8,663 nucleotides of DNA from Alphaproteobacteria bacterium. Its GTDB lineage: Bacteria > Pseudomonadota > Alphaproteobacteria > Caulobacterales > Parvularculaceae. Made by a program: the position numbers and the translations under genes. The notes below the pieces were generated by a model. That model saw nothing but the letters and a program-made list of their open reading frames with translations. It was not told the origin of the DNA and ran no database searches. Positions 5,761 to 8,663 of the stretch are shown here, piece by piece. The stretch is from contig JAUIEG010000084.1 of the NCBI GenBank assembly GCA_030428745.1, forward strand, positions 1-8,663, given 5' to 3'. Positions within the stretch are counted from its first letter, which is position 1. Each line of letters starts with the position of its first letter.

Positions 5761-6165
5761 ATGAAACCGCTGACGCCGCCCTTCACCGATGAGACTGCCC
5801 GCGCCAAAGTCCAGGCCGCGGAAGACGCCTGGAACACGCGCGACCCGGACCGGGTCGCCCTCGCCTATACTGAGGATTCTGAATGGCGAAACCGCGACCG
5901 CTTCCTGAAAGGCCGCGCAGAGATCAGGGCGTTTCTTGCGGAGAAGTGGGCCTCAGAGCTCGATTACAAACTGAAGAAAGAATATTGGGCGCATACGGAT
6001 AACCGCATCGCAGTGCGTTTTGAATATGAATCCCGCGATGCAAACGGGAACTGGCGCCGCAGCTATGGCAATGAGATGTGGGAGTTCAATGAGGACGGCC
6101 TGATGCGCCGCCGCTACGCCAGCATCAATGACGCGCCGATCAAGGAAAACGAGCGGCGTTTGTAG
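5761..6165 (+). CDS. DUF1348 family protein with NTF2/SnoaL-like fold
   Basis: This 134-residue cytoplasmic protein has no defined reaction. The sequence runs LPPFT-like (LTPPFTDETA), AAEDAWNTRDPDRVALAYTEDSEWRNRD, then WASELDYKLKKEYWA, IAVRFEYE and RRSYGNEMWEFNEDGLMRRRYASIND, which is the family's full conserved pattern at its full length. The NTF2-like cone fold typically binds a small hydrophobic molecule or forms a small enzyme, but no catalytic set can be assigned from the sequence. GGAG stands 6 bases before the ATG. It sits 35 bases after a strong terminator and 18 bases before the flavin-fold gene, so these two genes form a translated pair. The nearby TetR repressor suggests induction by a small, possibly toxic or oxidising compound; this is inference. 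Confidence 0.88.
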   Translation: MKPLTPPFTDETARAKVQAAEDAWNTRDPDRVALAYTEDSEWRNRDRFLKGRAEIRAFLAEKWASELDYKLKKEYWAHTDNRIAVRFEYESRDANGNWRRSYGNEMWEFNEDGLMRRRYASINDAPIKENERRL

Positions 6166-6183
6166 GACAGCAAAGGAGGCACT

Positions 6184-6807
6184 ATGGCCCGCGCCTATTC
6201 GAAAATCGCCTTTACGCCCACGGTTCGCGCGCTGCAGGCGCGCCACGGATCGGCGCAAGCCTATGAGAAATTTCTGGCTCCGGAGACGCCGCCAAATGAT
6301 GCGCTCGGCGAGGCCGAGATCAGTTTCATTCGCGAGCGGGACGGCTTCTACCAGGCGACCGTTTCGGAAACCGGCTGGCCCTATCTCCAATATCGCGGCG
6401 GCCTCAAGGGCTTTGTCCATGCGCTTGACGCCAATACGCTCGCCTATGCGGATTTCCGCGGCAATCGGCAATATCTGTCCGTCGGCAATCTTTCCAATAA
6501 TGACCGCATCGCACTTTTCTTCATGGACTACGCCAACCGGCGGCGCCTGAAATTGTTTGGCAATGTACGTCTTGTTGATCTTGACGATGATCCGGCGCTG
6601 ATCCGCAGCCTGCACAACCCGGGCTACCCCGCAAAACCGGAACGCGCCTTCCTGATTAGCGTGGCCGGGTTCGACTGGAATTGCCCGCAACACATCACAG
6701 AACGCTATACGCGCGAGGAAATAGAAAGCGCCGTTGCGCCCCTGCGCGAAGAGCTACAGCGGCTCCAGGCGGAAAATGAAGACTTGAAGCGCAAGCTCGG
6801 CGCCTAG
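6184..6807 (+). CDS. Pyridoxamine 5'-phosphate oxidase-fold flavin-binding protein
   Basis: This 207-residue protein belongs to the PNPOx-like FMN-binding split-barrel group, not to the true PdxH enzyme. It begins MARAYSKIAFTP and shows FIRERDGFYQATVSETGWPYLQYRGG (48-73), YADFRGNRQYLSVGNL (88-103), RIALFFMDYANRRRLKLFGNVRLV (108-131) and a C-terminal DWNCPQHI segment (164-171). These are the recurrent motifs of this subfamily, where the first barrel strands and the RGNRQY region form the flavin site. Residues about 178-204 make a charged heptad helix, probably a coiled coil for dimer or oligomer contacts. AAAGGAGG ends 4 bases before the ATG, a very strong ribosome binding site. It follows the DUF1348 gene by 18 bases. 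A flavin reductase or oxidase role on an unknown compound is plausible; the reaction is unknown. Confidence 0.9.
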   Translation: MARAYSKIAFTPTVRALQARHGSAQAYEKFLAPETPPNDALGEAEISFIRERDGFYQATVSETGWPYLQYRGGLKGFVHALDANTLAYADFRGNRQYLSVGNLSNNDRIALFFMDYANRRRLKLFGNVRLVDLDDDPALIRSLHNPGYPAKPERAFLISVAGFDWNCPQHITERYTREEIESAVAPLREELQRLQAENEDLKRKLGA

Positions 6808-6812
6808 CCCAC

Positions 6813-6826
6813 GCCGCCGATGCGGC
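6813..6826 (+). terminator. Weak terminator candidate after the flavin-fold gene
   Basis: GCCGC-CGAT-GCGGC forms a 5-bp stem with a four-base loop just after the stop. It is followed by CATCCTTTACCTCTTTC, which is pyrimidine-rich but not a clean T-run. It may end the unit inefficiently. Confidence 0.3.
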
Positions 6827-6853
6827 CATCCTTTACCTCTTTCAACCTGGTGC

Positions 6854-6897
6854 TGTGCTGTAGATCACAGGCGTAAGGTCGGCGCCTATTCTACAAT
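6854..6897 (+). promoter_or_regulatory. CRP-like site and -10 box before the small secreted protein
   Basis: TGTGC-TGTAGA-TCACA (6854-6869) differs from the classical CRP pattern TGTGA-N6-TCACA at one position, and its outer arms CTGTG/CACAG are exact complements. TACAAT (6892-6897) is a good -10. With the start at 6903-6904 the dyad centre falls near -42, a class II activator position, and no -35 consensus is present. The leader of about 30 bases carries AAGGAG at 6923-6928. The site is seen; the identity of its regulator is inferred, since alphaproteobacterial Crp relatives do not all use this motif. Confidence 0.45.
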
Positions 6898-6934
6898 ACC
6901 CTTACGCACCACAGCTTATTCCAAGGAGATACCG

Positions 6935-7237
6935 ATGACATCCACGCTTCGTTCTTTCACCATCGCAGCCGCCCTGTTTGGCGTCGCCCTCATTCCCGCT
7001 TCGGCTTCCGCCTCCAACAACGGCATCTCGAGTTTGATCGCGGTGTCGCAAATGAAAGCTCAGAACGCCAATGACGAGGCGCTCAGCACGGCAGAGCAAC
7101 AGCGCGAGCAGGTGAAAAAGGCAAAGGCGGCGCGTCAGGCCAAACAACAGGCTGCACAAACGAAAGCTCGCATAACTGTCCGCAAAGCAACGCGAAAGGA
7201 TCTTTCAGTTCGCTGCACTAAGTGCAATGACCGCTAG
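6935..7237 (+). CDS. Small secreted basic protein with C-terminal CxxC
   Basis: This protein has 100 residues. Residues 1-26 look like a Sec signal peptide: Arg6, a hydrophobic core (about 8-20) and a SASA-type end with cleavage likely after Ala26 (ASA). The mature part of about 74 residues is rich in Gln, Lys, Ala and Arg (about 45-80) and probably one amphipathic helix. It ends RCTKCNDR, with the only two cysteines in the mature protein spaced CxxC. It is not a haem site, because no His follows. AAGGAG 6 bases before the ATG supports the start. It stands alone between the flavin-fold gene and the convergent DUF2270 gene. The family is not recognised; a periplasmic or surface protein with a disulfide or metal at its C-terminus is possible. 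Confidence 0.75.
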   Translation: MTSTLRSFTIAAALFGVALIPASASASNNGISSLIAVSQMKAQNANDEALSTAEQQREQVKKAKAARQAKQQAAQTKARITVRKATRKDLSVRCTKCNDR

Positions 7238-7264
7238 GCGCACAACACAACTAGTCGCAGTGGA

Positions 7265-7963
7265 TCAGCCCATTCCACCGACGCTGCCCGTGCGCCCATG
7301 CTTGTGGTGATCGAGGATGTGCGTGCGGATGGCGAGCGCCAGCCATGAACCGTGAAAAACAACGCCCAGCGCCAGAATGAAGACGCCGGGAAACGGCCCG
7401 ACCGCCATTCGGTTTAAAAGTTCATCCATCGTCGTCACCGGTGTCGGGTGAATGACAATCTTCCCGGCATAGGCGACAGCCTGAAAGCTGAAAATCCACA
7501 TATAGTTCCGCCGCAACCGCCGCCCCATAGCCCGCCAGAAACCGATATGGTATTGCGGCTCCAGATAATCCTTGGCGAGAACATCCTGCCACTCGCCCGG
7601 ATCGGGCCGTGTCGACCGAAACAGCATGGGCGCATAAAATTTCGTTTCGATCCAGCGGCAGCGCGCACGCCAGACATTAAAAAATCTGTAGCGGCGCGAT
7701 TCCAGAATTAAAAACATGGTGATGAGTATGCCCACCAGCAAAAGCGGCAGTGGCGAGGCAAGCGGGTCGGCATAGGTGACGGACAGCGCAATGCCGAGCG
7801 TCACCACAGACCAGTTGGTCGTGTTATCAAGGCGCGTGCGCCATATGGTGGAACGGTAAACCTCGCCGCGGTACAGATGAGCGAGCGCGCCGATCTCAGA
7901 GGAATCGAGCGTGTTGCCGGTGCCGCCAGGCGGACTTTGCCAGTTTTTCCAGTCTTCACTCAC
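7265..7963 (-). CDS. DUF2270-family membrane protein
   Basis: This 232-residue inner-membrane protein has unknown function. The conserved block HLYRGEVYRSTIWRTRLDNTTNWSVV (29-54) and the following pair of hydrophobic segments (about 51-65 and 71-87) are typical of DUF2270. FYAPMLF and WRAMGRRLRRNYMWIF (143-158) form the central cytoplasmic part, and a further segment (about 192-212) precedes a His-rich tail (HILDHHKHGR). Start is GTG at 7963-7961, since the frame is closed upstream by the stop of the sulfotransferase gene and no ATG is available. No strong Shine-Dalgarno is seen. It lies 36 bases after the sulfotransferase gene, so the two are probably co-transcribed. Confidence 0.75.
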   Translation of the reverse strand: MSEDWKNWQSPPGGTGNTLDSSEIGALAHLYRGEVYRSTIWRTRLDNTTNWSVVTLGIALSVTYADPLASPLPLLLVGILITMFLILESRRYRFFNVWRARCRWIETKFYAPMLFRSTRPDPGEWQDVLAKDYLEPQYHIGFWRAMGRRLRRNYMWIFSFQAVAYAGKIVIHPTPVTTMDELLNRMAVGPFPGVFILALGVVFHGSWLALAIRTHILDHHKHGRTGSVGGMG

Positions 7964-7999
7964 AACAATGCTGATCGCCGCCCCTTGGGACGCGCCTTT

Positions 8000-8663
8000 T
8001 TAGTCTTCTCCCAGCCGTGCGATCAGAGGTTTAAGGAACTTCGCGTATTTACGCCACTCCTCAGAGCTGCCCTTGTAGAGTTTTCTGCGGACCTGCATGG
8101 AGGAAATCGTTGCGACCGCTCGTTTTGATTCGTGAAAATCAATGCAAGCCTGCTCCAGATCGAGGCCGAGATAGTCCAGGAGCTTGCCCGTCTCTTCTTC
8201 CTGGTTTTCCGTCAGCCGCTCATAGCTGAACGTGTAGACGCCACCGGGAAACCGTTCCTCCCAGAAGCGCATCAGGTCCATATAACCGCTATAATAATCG
8301 GCGATGTCGTCGAGGTCGTAGGCGTAACCGTTGCCGAAATCGCTGAAATAATATTTGAAAATCGACCAGCAACTTGCGATTGAGCGCCGCTTGATGTGGA
8401 CGATTTTCGCTTCCGGCAGCGCCAGACGAATGAAGCCAATCCAGCGATAATTCAGATTCATCTTGTCAGTGACATAGGGCTCCACCGCGCCGCGCCGCGC
8501 CATGTTCGCAAAGTAATGATCCCTGATCGACTGCAATTGTTCGGCATCCACATCGCCGCCGCGCCACACGGCGTTCACCGCCTTGCCAAGCGTCACCAAT
8601 TCCCCGGCGCCGTATATTTGCGAATGACAGGAAAGGATCTGTTCCGTCAAAGATGTGCCTGAG
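8000..8663 (-). CDS. TPR-type sulfotransferase, C-terminal part, cut by the window edge
   Basis: The frame is open through the right edge and stops with TAA at 8002-8000. The visible 220 residues begin SGTSLTEQIL, the PAPS 5'-phosphosulfate loop of Sulfotransfer_3-type enzymes; the Leu here is encoded by TTG and is not a start. Further family parts are the GAGEL segment, VTDKMNLNYRWIGFI, LPEAKIVHIKRRSIASCWSIF (the 3'-phosphate-binding region with its Ser), a FWEERFPG helix and FSYERL near residue 145. Such enzymes transfer sulfate from PAPS to a hydroxyl or amine of a carbohydrate, peptide or small molecule, and usually carry TPR repeats in the missing N-terminal half; the acceptor is unknown. 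The stretch 8281-8460 has only about 48% G+C (86 of 180 by hand count), lower than neighbouring genes, partly because it encodes many Tyr and Phe residues. Confidence 0.88.
   Translation of the reverse strand, partial: SGTSLTEQILSCHSQIYGAGELVTLGKAVNAVWRGGDVDAEQLQSIRDHYFANMARRGAVEPYVTDKMNLNYRWIGFIRLALPEAKIVHIKRRSIASCWSIFKYYFSDFGNGYAYDLDDIADYYSGYMDLMRFWEERFPGGVYTFSYERLTENQEEETGKLLDYLGLDLEQACIDFHESKRAVATISSMQVRRKLYKGSSEEWRKYAKFLKPLIARLGED

Noticed and set aside
5953..6693. A 246-codon open frame on the minus strand, longer than either plus-strand gene it covers
   Set aside because: It lies antisense to the DUF1348 and flavin-fold genes, both of which have full family motifs and strong ribosome binding sites. 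Its translation shows no recognisable family and it is an effect of high G+C.
7231..7237. Haem-binding motif at the end of the secreted protein
   Set aside because: The sequence is CTKCN; c-type haem needs CxxCH.
8648..8650. TTG as the start of the sulfotransferase
   Set aside because: The codon encodes the Leu of the PAPS-binding loop SGTSLTEQ. Residues SGTS upstream are in frame, so the gene continues past the window.

Overview
The window looks like chromosomal DNA of a GC-rich, probably marine or soil alphaproteobacterium. This rests on GC-rich coding sequence, gene content (LigAB-type aromatic ring cleavage, a DUF1348/flavin-type gene pair, a TPR-type sulfotransferase) and several GTG/TTG starts. 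The genus cannot be fixed from the sequence alone. No rRNA, tRNA, CRISPR array, transposase or phage gene was seen.

Layout from left to right. (1) 3-320 (+): the end of an acidic, Ala/Glu-rich coiled-coil protein, facing a strong hairpin at 334-359. (2) 387-1600 (-): ligA-ligB, the small and large subunits of a protocatechuate 4,5-dioxygenase-type extradiol enzyme, overlapping by GTGA. Upstream is a Crp/Fnr-type palindrome placed exactly as in a class II activated promoter. (3) 1785-4190 (-): cysS (cysteinyl-tRNA synthetase) followed 3 nt later by a DUF389 membrane protein. (4) 4302-4715 (+): hisI (phosphoribosyl-AMP cyclohydrolase), divergent from cysS and sharing its stop-codon bases with the convergent tetR gene. 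(5) 4712-6807: a self-contained regulatory module. A TetR repressor with a TTG start (-) faces a plus-strand unit of an unlisted 44-residue single-span membrane peptide (5528-5662), a strong intrinsic terminator (5678-5725), a DUF1348 NTF2-fold protein and a flavin/PNPOx-fold protein. The 250-bp divergent region holds an AT-rich patch, two TetR-like palindromes 33 bp apart and a good sigma-70 promoter between them. (6) 6935-7237 (+): a small secreted basic protein with a C-terminal CxxC, preceded by a CRP-like palindrome and a -10 box. (7) 7265-8663 (-): a DUF2270 membrane protein and, upstream of it, the 3' part of a TPR-type sulfotransferase that runs off the right edge.

How the parts work together: ligAB would open the ring of protocatechuate or a related diol, but no other pathway gene is present, so it is an isolated ring-cleavage unit. 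cysS and hisI are housekeeping genes. The most unusual part is the TetR module. Its predicted operator-promoter drives a tiny membrane peptide ahead of a 13-bp terminator, and the two downstream enzyme-like genes lie beyond that terminator. Repression and read-through could therefore jointly set their level.
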